Assembly (NCBI RefSeq): GCF_040905785.1
Contig: NZ_JBBDQW010000005.1
Span: 62,001-126,000, forward strand
From: Tistlia sp040905785
GTDB taxonomy: Bacteria; Pseudomonadota; Alphaproteobacteria; Kiloniellales; DSM-21159
DNA: 64,000 nt
Reading direction: 5' to 3'
Part shown: positions 30,818 through 38,354 of the stretch, piece after piece
How the letters are laid out: each line of letters opens with the position of its first letter
Numbering within the stretch: the stretch's first letter is position 1
Translations under genes and position numbers: made by a program
The notes under the pieces: generated by a model
Told to the model about the DNA's origin: nothing
What the model saw: the letters and a program-made list of their open reading frames with translations, nothing else
Database searches by the model: none

Positions 30818-31848
30818 CAGAAAGCCCCCTTGCGCGGATCGCCGACGTCCTGGACGTCGGCGTAGGCGAGCGCCTCGTCCGGCCAGCCGGTCGCCGCAGC
30901 CTGCTCGCAGGCCTCCCGCATCTCGTGCGCCGCGGCCTCGTAGACCGCGGTCAGCTCGGCGGCCGGCACGCCGGCCGCCTCGAGCAGGCGGCGACAGCTC
31001 TCGATGGGATCGTTGAGCCAGCGCTCCTCGACCTCGGCGGCCGGGCGGTAGGGCGCCGCGTCGGCGCTGGTGTGGCCGGTCAGGCGGTAGGTGCGGGCGA
31101 CCAGGAAGCGGGGCTTGCCGCCGCGCGCGGTCTCGATCAGCTCGCGCGCAGCCTCCTCGACCGCCAGGATGTCGTTGCCGTCGATCTCGCGCGCCGGGAT
31201 GCCGAGCGCCTCGGCACGGGCCGCCGGCCCGGCGCCAGAGGTCATGGCCGCGGTCCGCGTCGTCGCCGCGAAGCCGTTGTCCTCGCAGACGAAGAGGATC
31301 GGCAGGCCGAAGACGCCGGCCCAGTTGAGGCCCTCGAGGAAGGGGCCCCGGTTGATCGCGCCGTCGCCGAAGAAGCAGACGACGACGCCATCCTCGCGCT
31401 TCAGCTTGATGGCGTGGGCGGCGCCGGCGGCGATGTTGATGTTGGCGGCGACGACGCCGTTGGCGCCCAGCATGCCGACGGCGAAGTCGGCGATGTGCAT
31501 CGAGCCGCCCTTGCCCTGGCAGTAGCCGCCGTCACGGCCGAACAGCTCGCGCATCATCGGCAGGGGCTCGGCGCCCTTGGCCATGGTGTGGCCGTGGCCG
31601 CGGTGGGTCGAGAGGATGATGTCGCTGCGGCGCAGGTTGCCGCAGACGCCGGCGGCGACGGCCTCCTGCCCGATCGAGGGATGGATCGCGCCGAGCACGA
31701 GATTCTGCTCGGCCGCGGCGATCGCCTGCTTCTCGAACTCCCGGATCCGGCACATCTGCCGGAACCGCTCGCGGAAACGCTCGACGTCTAGGTTGGATAC
31801 CGCTGGCACGTCACCCGAAGGCACGATCGCTCTCTCCCCGCCATTCAA
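30817..31848 (-). CDS. 2-oxoacid dehydrogenase E1 component, alpha subunit
   Basis: Alpha subunit of 343 residues. The ThDP/Mg motif is FFGDGAINRGPFLEGLNWAG ending in CEDNGFA, and the phosphorylation-loop region TYRLTGHTSADAAPYRP and the HRGHGHTMAKG motif are typical of E1-alpha. It is the first gene of the minus-strand block that runs to 19610. The ATG at 31848 begins MNGGERAIVPS; a later start cannot be excluded. The 293 bp upstream contains a perfect 6-bp inverted repeat with a 7-bp spacer at 31974. Confidence 0.92.
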   Translation of the reverse strand: MNGGERAIVPSGDVPAVSNLDVERFRERFRQMCRIREFEKQAIAAAEQNLVLGAIHPSIGQEAVAAGVCGNLRRSDIILSTHRGHGHTMAKGAEPLPMMRELFGRDGGYCQGKGGSMHIADFAVGMLGANGVVAANINIAAGAAHAIKLKREDGVVVCFFGDGAINRGPFLEGLNWAGVFGLPILFVCEDNGFAATTRTAAMTSGAGPAARAEALGIPAREIDGNDILAVEEAARELIETARGGKPRFLVARTYRLTGHTSADAAPYRPAAEVEERWLNDPIESCRRLLEAAGVPAAELTAVYEAAAHEMREACEQAAATGWPDEALAYADVQDVGDPRKGAF

Positions 31849-31973
31849 ACGAGCCGAACGCCAACGGAATCGGGAGGGGTGAGGAGCGCCGGGGGCAAAC
31901 GCCCGCGTGCCCCGGCCCGGCCGGCGGCACCCTCTCCTCCCCGTCCCGTCCGTATTGATTCGGACTCGGACGT

Positions 31974-31992
31974 TGTTCCATTATACGGAACA
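31974..31992. promoter_or_regulatory. Palindromic operator candidate upstream of E1-alpha
   Basis: TGTTCC, ATTATAC, GGAACA form a perfect 6-bp inverted repeat with a 7-bp AT-rich spacer. The left half with its flank (TTGTTCCA, 31973-31980) also pairs with TGGAACAA at 32008-32015, giving a second nested repeat. It lies about 125 bp ahead of the E1-alpha start in locally AT-rich DNA. The shape fits IclR- or GntR-type operators, and the only regulator in the block is the IclR protein at 19610. The link is inferred. Confidence 0.55.
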
Positions 31993-32141
31993 GCTACTAC
32001 TCTAGTTTGGAACAAAGTGACGGTCAAGGCAGACCGCTGTCGGCGCCGCCGGCCGCGCCCTCGGCGCCGAAAACGCCCTTGACGCGGGGGCTCCCTTTGC
32101 TTCGATGGGCGCGGACTCGAGCAGCAGGCGAGGCGAAGGCC

Positions 32142-32776
32142 ATGACGCCGCCGGTGCCAGCCCCGACCGACTGCCTGGTGGTGGTCGACCTACAGAACGA
32201 CTTCCTGCCTGGCGGCGCCCTGGCGGTGCCGGACGGCGGCGCCGTGCTGGCGCCGGTCAACTGACTCCTGGATCGCTTCGCGCACGTCGTCGCGACCCAG
32301 GACTGGCATCCGCCCGGCCATTTCTCCTTCGCCTCGACGCAGCCGGGACGCGCACCCTTCGAGACGATCGAGGCGCCCTACGGCGCCCAAACCCTGTGGC
32401 CCGACCACTGCGTCCAGGGCACGCCCGGCGCCGCCTTCACCGCGACTTCGACAGCAGCCGCGCCGAGCTGATCCTGCGCAAGGGCTTCCACCCCGGCATC
32501 GACTCCTACTCCGCCTTCTACGAGAACGACCGGACGCCGACCGGTCTCGCCGGCTACCTGCGCGAGCGCGGCTTCCGGCGGCTCTTCTTCGCCGGCCTCG
32601 CGACCGACTTCTGCGTGCGCTGGTCGGTCGAGGACGCGCGGCGCGAGGGTTTCGAGGCGGTGGTCGTCGAGGACGCCTGCCGGGCCATCGACCTCGAGGA
32701 CTCGCTGGCTGCCGCCCGGCAGGCGATGCGAAGGGCCGGCGCCCGCGAGGTTCTTTCGCACGATCTCACCGGCTGA
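32142..32776 (+). pseudogene. Nicotinamidase (PncA) pseudogene
   Basis: The remnant of a nicotinamidase, which deamidates nicotinamide for NAD recycling. From the ATG at 32142 the frame reads CLVVVDLQNDFLPGGALAV and is stopped by TGA at 32262-32264. The same frame then resumes with ATQDWHPPGHFSF (zinc-site region) and WPDHCVQGTPGAAF. Near 32437 one base appears lost, and homology continues in another frame with LRKGFHPGIDSYSAFYE (catalytic Lys) and GLATDFCVRWSVEDA (catalytic Cys). All active-site blocks are still recognisable, so inactivation is recent. Two independent lesions argue against a single sequencing error. Confidence 0.88.
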
Positions 32777-32798
32777 GGCCGAAAGCCGCCGATGGCGG

Positions 32799-34073
32799 TC
32801 AGGCTGCTGCGGGCGCGAGCAGGAGGCTGCTGTTGAAGCCGCCGAAGCCGAAGCCGTTCTTCAGCATCACGCGCGGCGAAGCCGGCTCGGCCCGGGCGCC
32901 GACGAAGCCCAGGAGGGGATCGATCGGCTCGACCAGGTTGCGGTTCGGATGCAGGAAGCCGCCCTCGAGCTGGAGCAGGCAGGCGACGGTCTCGACGACG
33001 CCGGCCGCGCTCAGGCAGTGGCCGGTCAGGCCCTTGGTGGCATTGACCCGCACCGCGCCGGCGCGCGCGCCGAAGAGGCTCCTGAGGGCGGCGCATTCGG
33101 TCTCGTCCCCGAGCGGAGTCGAGGTCGCATGGGCGTTGACGTAGTCGACCGCCTCGGGCCCCAGGCCGGCTGCCGCGAGCGCGCCGCGCATGGCGCGCAG
33201 CTCGCCCTCGGCGCTGCTGTCCGGCAGGTGGTTGCCGTCCATCGCGACGGCCGCGCCCAGGATCTCGCCGAGCAGCGGGGCGCCGCGCGCCGCCGCCGCC
33301 TCCTGGCGTTCGAGCAGCAGGGCGCCGCTGCCCTGGCCCCAGAGGAAGCCGCCGTGGCGCCGGTCGAAGGGACGGCAGGCCTGCTCCGGCCGGTCCTCCC
33401 AGCCGGCGCCGCCGAGCGCGCCGAGCAGCTCGAAGGCCTCGAGCTCGAGCGGCGAAAGGTCGCTGTTGGCGCCGACCACCAGGCAGGCGTCGAGCAGGCC
33501 CGAGCGCAGCCAGTGCCAGGCCTGGAAGATCGCCAGGCTACCGCTCGCCGAGGCGCCGCCGACGCTGTAGCCGAGGCCGCGCAGCGCGAAGATCTCGCCC
33601 AGGCAGCCGACCTGGCCGCTGTCGAGGAAGGCGAGGCCGTAGCGCGGATTGATCGCCCGTCCGGCGGCCTGGCGGCGCGTGTTCTCCCAGGTGTCGCGCT
33701 GCTGGAGATTGCTGCCGGCGACGAGGATGCCGACGCGCTCGCTGCCGGCCGCGGCCGGCAGCAGGCCGGCCGAGCCGATCGCCTGAAAGGCGGCGGCGAC
33801 GCTGAGCCGCACCGACTCGCCGGCGTTGCGCAGAACCCTGCGTGCGCGCGCCACCGGCTCGGGCAGGCGCTCGCGGTGACGCTGCAGGTCGTCCTGCCAG
33901 GAAAACTCGCGGATCGGCGCCATGACCCGCCGTCCGCCGGGCTCGCCTTCGCGCGCCTCGACTGTCCGCAGGCCGCAGGCGCCGGCGCGCAGGGCCGCGG
34001 CGAAGCCGGCCGCTTCGTGGGCCAGCGCGTTGACCGTGCCGAGGCCGGTCACGACGACGCGCGCGCCCTGCAT
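32799..34073 (-). CDS. Ketosynthase-like protein with active-site Cys replaced by Ser
   Basis: A protein of 424 residues of the FabF/KAS II fold. The two active-site histidines are kept (NAHATSTPLGD and KGLTGHCLSAAG), but the nucleophilic Cys is Ser175 in YSVGGASASGSLA, where FabF has ATACTSG. Ketosynthases with Cys replaced by Ser or Gln decarboxylate malonyl-ACP instead of condensing; the PksF/MupG-type proteins of polyketide beta-branching cassettes are the known Ser example. The next gene upstream is an ACP with the matching signature, which supports an acetyl-ACP-forming pair. No HMG-CoA synthase or enoyl-CoA hydratase gene accompanies it, so the destination of the acetyl unit is unknown. 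Confidence 0.85.
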   Translation of the reverse strand: MQGARVVVTGLGTVNALAHEAAGFAAALRAGACGLRTVEAREGEPGGRRVMAPIREFSWQDDLQRHRERLPEPVARARRVLRNAGESVRLSVAAAFQAIGSAGLLPAAAGSERVGILVAGSNLQQRDTWENTRRQAAGRAINPRYGLAFLDSGQVGCLGEIFALRGLGYSVGGASASGSLAIFQAWHWLRSGLLDACLVVGANSDLSPLELEAFELLGALGGAGWEDRPEQACRPFDRRHGGFLWGQGSGALLLERQEAAAARGAPLLGEILGAAVAMDGNHLPDSSAEGELRAMRGALAAAGLGPEAVDYVNAHATSTPLGDETECAALRSLFGARAGAVRVNATKGLTGHCLSAAGVVETVACLLQLEGGFLHPNRNLVEPIDPLLGFVGARAEPASPRVMLKNGFGFGGFNSSLLLAPAAA

Positions 34074-34096
34074 CGGCGGGTCCGGCGCGTCCCGCC

Positions 34097-34363
34097 TCAG
34101 CGGGCGTCCCGGTGGCGGTTCAGTATCCGGGCCAGCTCGCCGAGGTTGGCCAGGCCGGCCAGCTCGGACGGCGGGATGCGCAGCTCCAGAGCCTCCATCG
34201 AGAGCAGCGCGACCTCGACCCGGTCGAGCGAGTTGGCGCCGAGCTCGACCAGGCTGCGCTCCGGCGTCACCTCGCCCGGATCGAGGTCGACGAGCACCTC
34301 GACGACCTTGGACTTCACGAGCTCGAACACCTCCTGCTGGCTTCCAGTCAGGGTCTCGCTCAC
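34097..34363 (-). CDS. Acyl carrier protein (beta-branching donor-ACP-like)
   Basis: A carrier protein of 88 residues. The phosphopantetheine Ser is in SLVELGANSLDRVEVALLS; ordinary AcpP has GADSLD. The GANS-DR signature followed by SMEALELRIP is, as I recall, characteristic of the free-standing donor ACPs (AcpK type) of HMG-CoA-synthase cassettes. It is 23 bp upstream of the Ser-type ketosynthase and overlaps the end of the DUF697 gene by 4 bp, so the three are one operon. It probably carries the malonyl group that the ketosynthase-like protein decarboxylates. Confidence 0.88.
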   Translation of the reverse strand: MSETLTGSQQEVFELVKSKVVEVLVDLDPGEVTPERSLVELGANSLDRVEVALLSMEALELRIPPSELAGLANLGELARILNRHRDAR

Positions 34364-34914
34364 GCCGGCGCGGCCTCGGCGGCGACCGTCCGGCCCTTGC
34401 GGAACTGCTCGTTGTAGAAGGCGCGCAGCTTCCGCGCGTCGAGGTCGAGGATCGTGCCGCCGTCCTCGAAGTGCCGGATGTAGGTCTGTCCCAGGGCGTA
34501 GGTCGCGGCGCCGGCGACGGCCGGCATGCCGAGACCGCCGAGGGCCCAGCCGACGCCCGGCACCAGCTTCAGCAGGCTGGCCGCGCCCAGGCCGAGGCCG
34601 ACCGAGCCCGAACCGCCGGCCAGCGCGAGGACCGTCGCGCGCACAGCCTTCTCGGAGAAGCTGTGGCCGTAGCGCTCGCAGATCCGGCGGATCATGCGCA
34701 GCTGCAGGGCGAAGAGCGCGGCGCCGTCGAACAGCGGCAGCGGCAGCGTGCCGATGGCCATGGCGGCGATGACGTGGCTCTTGACGGTGCCGGAAGCGGC
34801 CAGCGCGTCCGGCTTCTCGGTGATCGGGTCGAGCACCGTGACGCTGCCGTCCGGCCGCTCCCGGGCCGCGGCGGCGTCGGCGGCTTCGGTCTTGCTGGTC
34901 TTTCTGGTCGCCAT
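34360..34914 (-). CDS. DUF697 (YcjF-like) membrane-associated protein
   Basis: A protein of 184 residues. After a charged, Ala-rich N-terminus it has hydrophobic segments around AAMAIGTLPLPLFDGAALFALQLRMIRRICERYG and a glycine-rich pair of helices (GSGSVGLGLGAASLLKLVPGVGWALGGLGMPAVAGAATYALG). The pattern fits DUF697, found in inner-membrane proteins often tied to GTPases. The function is unknown. It is the first gene of the ACP/ketosynthase operon, an unusual partner that may anchor the pathway at the membrane. Confidence 0.75.
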   Translation of the reverse strand: MATRKTSKTEAADAAAARERPDGSVTVLDPITEKPDALAASGTVKSHVIAAMAIGTLPLPLFDGAALFALQLRMIRRICERYGHSFSEKAVRATVLALAGGSGSVGLGLGAASLLKLVPGVGWALGGLGMPAVAGAATYALGQTYIRHFEDGGTILDLDARKLRAFYNEQFRKGRTVAAEAAPA

Positions 34915-34992
34915 CTGGTCCTCGCGCGGGAAAGTCTGCGGAAATAGGTCGCGGGAGCTTAATCCCTCGGCCGCGCGCTGGCCAGCCAGCCG

Positions 34993-35772
34993 CTAAAGCG
35001 CGACCCCGAGGCGTTCCGTCCAGGCGAGCCCGGCGTCGGTGTCGCCGCGGGGCCGGTACTCGCAGCCGACCCAGCCGGCGTAGCCGAGCCTGTCGAGCGC
35101 TTCGAAGACGGCGCCGTAGGCGATTTCGCCCTCGTCCGGCTCGGCGCGCGACGGCACGGCGGCGATCTGGACGTGGCCGACGATCGGCAGGTGGCGCTCC
35201 AGGCGGGTCAGGACGTCGCCCTCGCCGACGCCGACATGATAGACGTCGAACATCAGCTTCACGTTTGGCAGGCCGAGCTCGGCGATGATCTCGGCCGCCT
35301 CGCCGGCCCTCGAGTAGAAGTAGCCGGGCTTGTCGCGCCGGTTGATCGGCTCGAGCAGCAAGGTCAGGTCGCCGGCCAGGCCGGCGGCGACCTCGAGGTT
35401 GCGCAGCAAGGTCTCGCGGCCCCGGGCGCGCTCGGCCTCGGGCACCGCACCGGCCATGCAGTGGATCGCCGTGGCGCCGGAGCCGCGGCAGTAGGCGACC
35501 GCCTGCTCGACCGCGGCCCGGAACTCGGCCTCGCGCCCCGGCACCGCGCCGAGCCCAAAGTCGCCCCTGGTGGCGTCGCCGACCGCGGTGTTGAGGCCGA
35601 GCAGGGTCAGGCCGAGGCGCCCGCAGGCGGCCTTCATGTCGGCCGCCGTCATGTCCTCGTAGGGCCAGTGCAGCTCGATCGCCCGGAAGCCGGCCCGCGC
35701 CGCCGCCTCGACGCGCTCGGGCAGCGGCCGGTCGGGCCAGAGGAAGCCGAGGTTGGCCGAGAACTTCGGCAT
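34993..35772 (-). CDS. hyi: Hydroxypyruvate isomerase / 2-oxo-tetronate isomerase-like TIM barrel
   Basis: A TIM-barrel isomerase of 259 residues. Metal-site blocks are LLLEPINRRDKPGYF, VKLMFDVYHVGVGEGD, GHVQIAAVPSRAEPDEG and WVGCEYRPRG, which match Hyi/OtnI proteins closely. Hyi interconverts hydroxypyruvate and tartronate semialdehyde; OtnI isomerises 2-oxo-tetronate. The D-erythronate dehydrogenase-like gene upstream (36151-37140) favours the tetronate role. A 369-bp deleted insertion element sits between the two, ending 7 bp ahead of this ATG, and may have changed the leader or the transcription of this gene. Confidence 0.87.
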   Translation of the reverse strand: MPKFSANLGFLWPDRPLPERVEAAARAGFRAIELHWPYEDMTAADMKAACGRLGLTLLGLNTAVGDATRGDFGLGAVPGREAEFRAAVEQAVAYCRGSGATAIHCMAGAVPEAERARGRETLLRNLEVAAGLAGDLTLLLEPINRRDKPGYFYSRAGEAAEIIAELGLPNVKLMFDVYHVGVGEGDVLTRLERHLPIVGHVQIAAVPSRAEPDEGEIAYGAVFEALDRLGYAGWVGCEYRPRGDTDAGLAWTERLGVAL

Positions 35773-35779
35773 CTTCCTA

Positions 35780-36148
35780 GCCTGTCCTGCTAATGGTCGA
35801 GGCGACGGATCGGATGGTCTTGGCGATCGGGTTTCGGGGGGCGGTCATGGCAGCTCCTTCAGGCGGTGCGGCTCGCGAGGAGCTTGGCGAGGTTGTGGGC
35901 GGTGCAGATACGGCGGATAGCCCCGCAGCTCACGCTCGTACGGCGCCAGTACCGCCGAAAGGTCCAGCTCGACGCGCACGATCTCCCGCACCAAATGCGC
36001 CGGATGATCGGCCGCCACGAACTCATGCACCGATGGCGGCAGAAGCCACCGCTGGTCCACTTCCCAAGCCCGATAGGTCTTGCCCATGAAACTCAGTGAA
36101 TCACGAACACAACGCAGCGTCGAGACGAAGACGCTTACTCAGACAGGC
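35780..36148. mobile_element. Internally deleted IS1182-type element with 5-bp target duplication
   Basis: A 369-bp element. It begins GCCTGTC (35780) and ends GACAGGC (36148), and the imperfect terminal repeats continue inward as TGCTAATGGTC against TGAGTAAGCGTC. The pentamer TCCTA occurs directly outside both ends (35775-35779 and 36149-36153), the mark of a transposition event. Inside are the start and the extreme end of an IS1182-family transposase gene, with the middle missing. It is non-autonomous but has intact ends, so it could be moved by a full-length relative. It lies exactly between denD and hyi; the denD stop codon is formed by the duplicated target. Confidence 0.87.
35859..36087 (-). 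pseudogene. IS1182-family transposase remnant (N- and C-terminal ends only)
   Basis: From the ATG at 36087 the reading is MGKTYRAWEVDQRWLLPPSV, then HEFVAADHPAHLVREIV and ending RGYPPY, the conserved N-terminus of IS1182 transposases. Near 35905-35925 it jumps to a second frame reading RRICTAHNLAKLLASRTA and a TGA at 35859, matching the conserved C-terminal CTAHNLLKL block. Roughly 350 residues that include the DDE catalytic core are gone and the two ends are out of frame. It cannot encode an active transposase. Confidence 0.85.
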
Positions 36149-36150
36149 TC

Positions 36151-37140
36151 CTAGGCTCCGATCCGGCCGCCGAGCTCGTCCTCCACATGGGCGCGCACGA
36201 TCGCCTCGAAGTCGGTCTCGGCCTCGAAGCCGAGGTCGCGGGCGCGCCGGGTGTCGAAGTTGCGCGGCCAGCCCTCGACGATGCGGGCGATCTTTGGATC
36301 GGGCTCGCGGCGAACGAGGCCGGCGATCTTCTCGCCGGCGACCCGGCGCAGCGCCTCGATCTCCTCGCCGACGGTCGCCGACAGGCCCGGCATCGAGAGA
36401 TTGCGGCGCGGCCCGACGCGCTCGAGGTCGAGGCCCGCGGCGTGCAGCAGGAAGCCGACGGCGGCGCGCGGGCTGGCGAACCAGTGGCGCACCGACTCCT
36501 CGACCGGCAGCACCGCCTCCTTGCCCGAGAGCGGCTCGCGCAGGATGTTCGAGAAGAATCCCGAGGCCGCCAGGTTGGGCCGGCCGGGCCGGATGCAGAT
36601 CGTCGGCAGCCGGATGCCGAGGCCGTCGAAGAAGCCGCGCCGGCTGTAGTCGGAGAGCAGCAGCTCCGCCATCGCCTTCTGGGTGCCGTAGCTGGTCAGC
36701 GGGGCCTGCAGGAACTCGTCGTCGATCGCCTCGGGGAAGGGCGCGCCGAAGACCGCGATCGAGGAGGTGAAGACGACACGCGGCCGGTAGCGGTCGTCCG
36801 ACTCGGCGAGTCGGATCGCCTCGAAGAGGTTGCGCGTGCCGTCGAGGTTGACCCGGTAGCCCTTCTCGAAGTTCTCCTCGGCCTCGCCCGAGACGACGCC
36901 CGCGAGGTGATAGATCAGCTCCGGCCGGGCCTCGATGAGCCGCTCGGCCACTCCGGCCTCGCTCAGGTCGGCGGTCACCGCCTGGACCGGAAAGCCGGCC
37001 TCGGCCGGCGATTCGGGGGCGACGACGTCGGCCAGGGTCAGGCGCGAGATCGCCTGGCCGGCGACCGCGCCCTCGGCGAGCAGCCGGGCCGTCAGCTTGC
37101 GGCCGATCATGCCGGCGGCACCGATGATCAGGATGTGCAT
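36151..37140 (-). CDS. denD: NAD-dependent epimerase/dehydratase, D-erythronate dehydrogenase-like
   Basis: An extended SDR of 329 residues with the NAD motif IIGAAGMIGRKL, the YHLAGVVSG block and the catalytic SYGTQKAMAELLL (YxxxK). The C-terminal half (GIRLPTICIRPGRPNLAASGFFS, VRHWFASPRAAVGFLLHA and the end region NFDTRRARDLGFEAE) follows DenD, which oxidises D-erythronate to 2-oxo-tetronate. I start at the ATG at 37140, right before the NAD motif. With hyi downstream and a class II aldolase at 39294 it suggests tetronate catabolism, but no OtnK-type kinase is present. Other sugar epimerase activities remain possible. Confidence 0.83.
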   Translation of the reverse strand: MHILIIGAAGMIGRKLTARLLAEGAVAGQAISRLTLADVVAPESPAEAGFPVQAVTADLSEAGVAERLIEARPELIYHLAGVVSGEAEENFEKGYRVNLDGTRNLFEAIRLAESDDRYRPRVVFTSSIAVFGAPFPEAIDDEFLQAPLTSYGTQKAMAELLLSDYSRRGFFDGLGIRLPTICIRPGRPNLAASGFFSNILREPLSGKEAVLPVEESVRHWFASPRAAVGFLLHAAGLDLERVGPRRNLSMPGLSATVGEEIEALRRVAGEKIAGLVRREPDPKIARIVEGWPRNFDTRRARDLGFEAETDFEAIVRAHVEDELGGRIGA

Positions 37141-37242
37141 GGCTTCCTCCCCTCGATCCTCGCGCAATCGGGCACGGCTTGCGGAGGTCGAGTCAACAGG
37201 CAAGCCGGCATGGCCGCCATCGACGCGGCCCGCGCCGCGCCG

Positions 37243-37674
37243 TCAGTCGAGGAGGCTGGCGTCCAGGGTGATCTCGGTGTCGAAGAGCTTGGACACTGGG
37301 CAGCCGGCCTTGGCCTTGGCGGCGAGCGCCTCGAAGGCCTCGGCGTCGGTGCCGGGGATCCTGGCCTTGAGGGTCAGGTGCACCGCGGTGATCGAGAAGC
37401 CGCCCTCGACCTGCTCCAGCACGACCTCAGCGGTCGTGTCCATGCGCTCGGCGGTCAGGCCGGCCTCGCCCAGGATCAGCGAGAGCGCCATGGTGAAGCA
37501 GCCGGCATGGGCGGCGCCCAGCAGCTCTTCCGGGTTGCTGCCCTTCTTGCCCTCGAAACGGGCGGCGAAGCCGTAGGGGTAGTCGGCGAGCGCGCCGCTC
37601 TCGGTCGAGAGGCTGCCGCGGCCGTCCTTGAGGCCGCCCTGCCAGGAGGCCGAACCCTTGCGCTTGATCTTCAT
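37243..37674 (-). CDS. OsmC family peroxiredoxin-like protein
   Basis: A protein of 143 residues, normal for OsmC thiol peroxidases that reduce organic hydroperoxides. The two reactive cysteines are Cys59 (GAAHAGCFTMALS) and Cys125 (AKAGCPVSK). The N-terminal KRKGSASWQGGLKDGRGSLSTESGAL is the OsmC strand pair. The ATG at 37674 is preceded by AAGGAGCG. It is separated from denD by about 100 bp and is probably a single-gene stress unit. Confidence 0.93.
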   Translation of the reverse strand: MKIKRKGSASWQGGLKDGRGSLSTESGALADYPYGFAARFEGKKGSNPEELLGAAHAGCFTMALSLILGEAGLTAERMDTTAEVVLEQVEGGFSITAVHLTLKARIPGTDAEAFEALAAKAKAGCPVSKLFDTEITLDASLLD

Positions 37675-37708
37675 GCTGCACGCTCCTTGCTGGAATGAGT
37701 GAAACGTA

Positions 37709-38203
37709 TCAATGCCCTGGCAACCGGCCCTCCAGGAGCCAGCGCTTGGCCGCCCCCAGGTCATGGAACCCGCGGATCCGGCCGTCGGCCAGGTCGCGCA
37801 GGGCCGCTGAGGCCGAGCCGAAGACGTCGAAGCCCTCGGGCGCGTCCAGCTGCGGGGGCAGGACCACCGCCTCGCGCACTAGGCCGGCCGCGATGGCTTG
37901 AGGCATCAGCTCCTCGACCAGCCAGTGCCGGGAAGCCATGAAGCTGCTGGTCAGGTGGCGAAGATCGGCCAGCCAGAGGACATAGCCGCCGCGGCGCATC
38001 TGCTCCAGCACGTAGGCCAGCACGGCGCGGAACTCCTCTTCGCTCTCGAAGCCGCCGACCCAGAAGTCGTGGATCAGGCGCAGCGCCGGATCGTGCGCGA
38101 CAACGGCGTAGGTGCGCCCGTCGGCCAGCCGGAAGGAGCGCAGGCCGGCGAGCGAGAAGGACCGCTCGACGTCGGGCTCGAGGGCGTAAGAGGGAAGGGA
38201 CAT
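37709..38203 (-). CDS. Hypothetical protein (SpoIIAA/STAS-like fold possible)
   Basis: A soluble protein of 164 residues with no assignable enzyme motif. Alternating hydrophobic strands and helices (TYAVVAHDPALRLIHDFWVGGF, then YVLWLADLRHLT, then VREAVVLPPQL, and FDVFGSASAALRDL) resemble SpoIIAA-like/STAS small proteins, which bind partners or lipids. It ends in a GxxRGFHDLGAAKRWL helix. It is adjacent to but separate from OsmC. The fold call is a weak inference. Confidence 0.7.
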   Translation of the reverse strand: MSLPSYALEPDVERSFSLAGLRSFRLADGRTYAVVAHDPALRLIHDFWVGGFESEEEFRAVLAYVLEQMRRGGYVLWLADLRHLTSSFMASRHWLVEELMPQAIAAGLVREAVVLPPQLDAPEGFDVFGSASAALRDLADGRIRGFHDLGAAKRWLLEGRLPGH

Positions 38204-38334
38204 GACGGGCTGGCTCCTGGTGACGCGGCCGGGCGACGGCCGAGAGGCCCCGCGCCGAAACCCTCACAGGCACTACGCCCAGCGAACGGCGCCGTGCCCC
38301 CGGCTCGATCACGATCCCGTGTGATGGCCTGGAT

Positions 38335-38349
38335 TTCTCATACTGAGAA
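38335..38349. promoter_or_regulatory. Perfect inverted repeat, operator candidate
   Basis: TTCTCA, TAC, TGAGAA form a perfect 6-bp inverted repeat with a 3-bp spacer. It lies in a short AT-richer patch between the SDR stop (38355) and the gene starting at 38203, about 130 bp ahead of the latter. It is too short and has too few T residues to be a clear terminator. A small repressor site is possible. Confidence 0.4.
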
Positions 38350-38354
38350 CCCGG

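Noticed and set aside
32105..32776. Intact 223-residue isochorismatase-like protein
   Set aside because: Only the second half has homology in this frame; the first half belongs to the frame starting at 32142, so the gene is broken.
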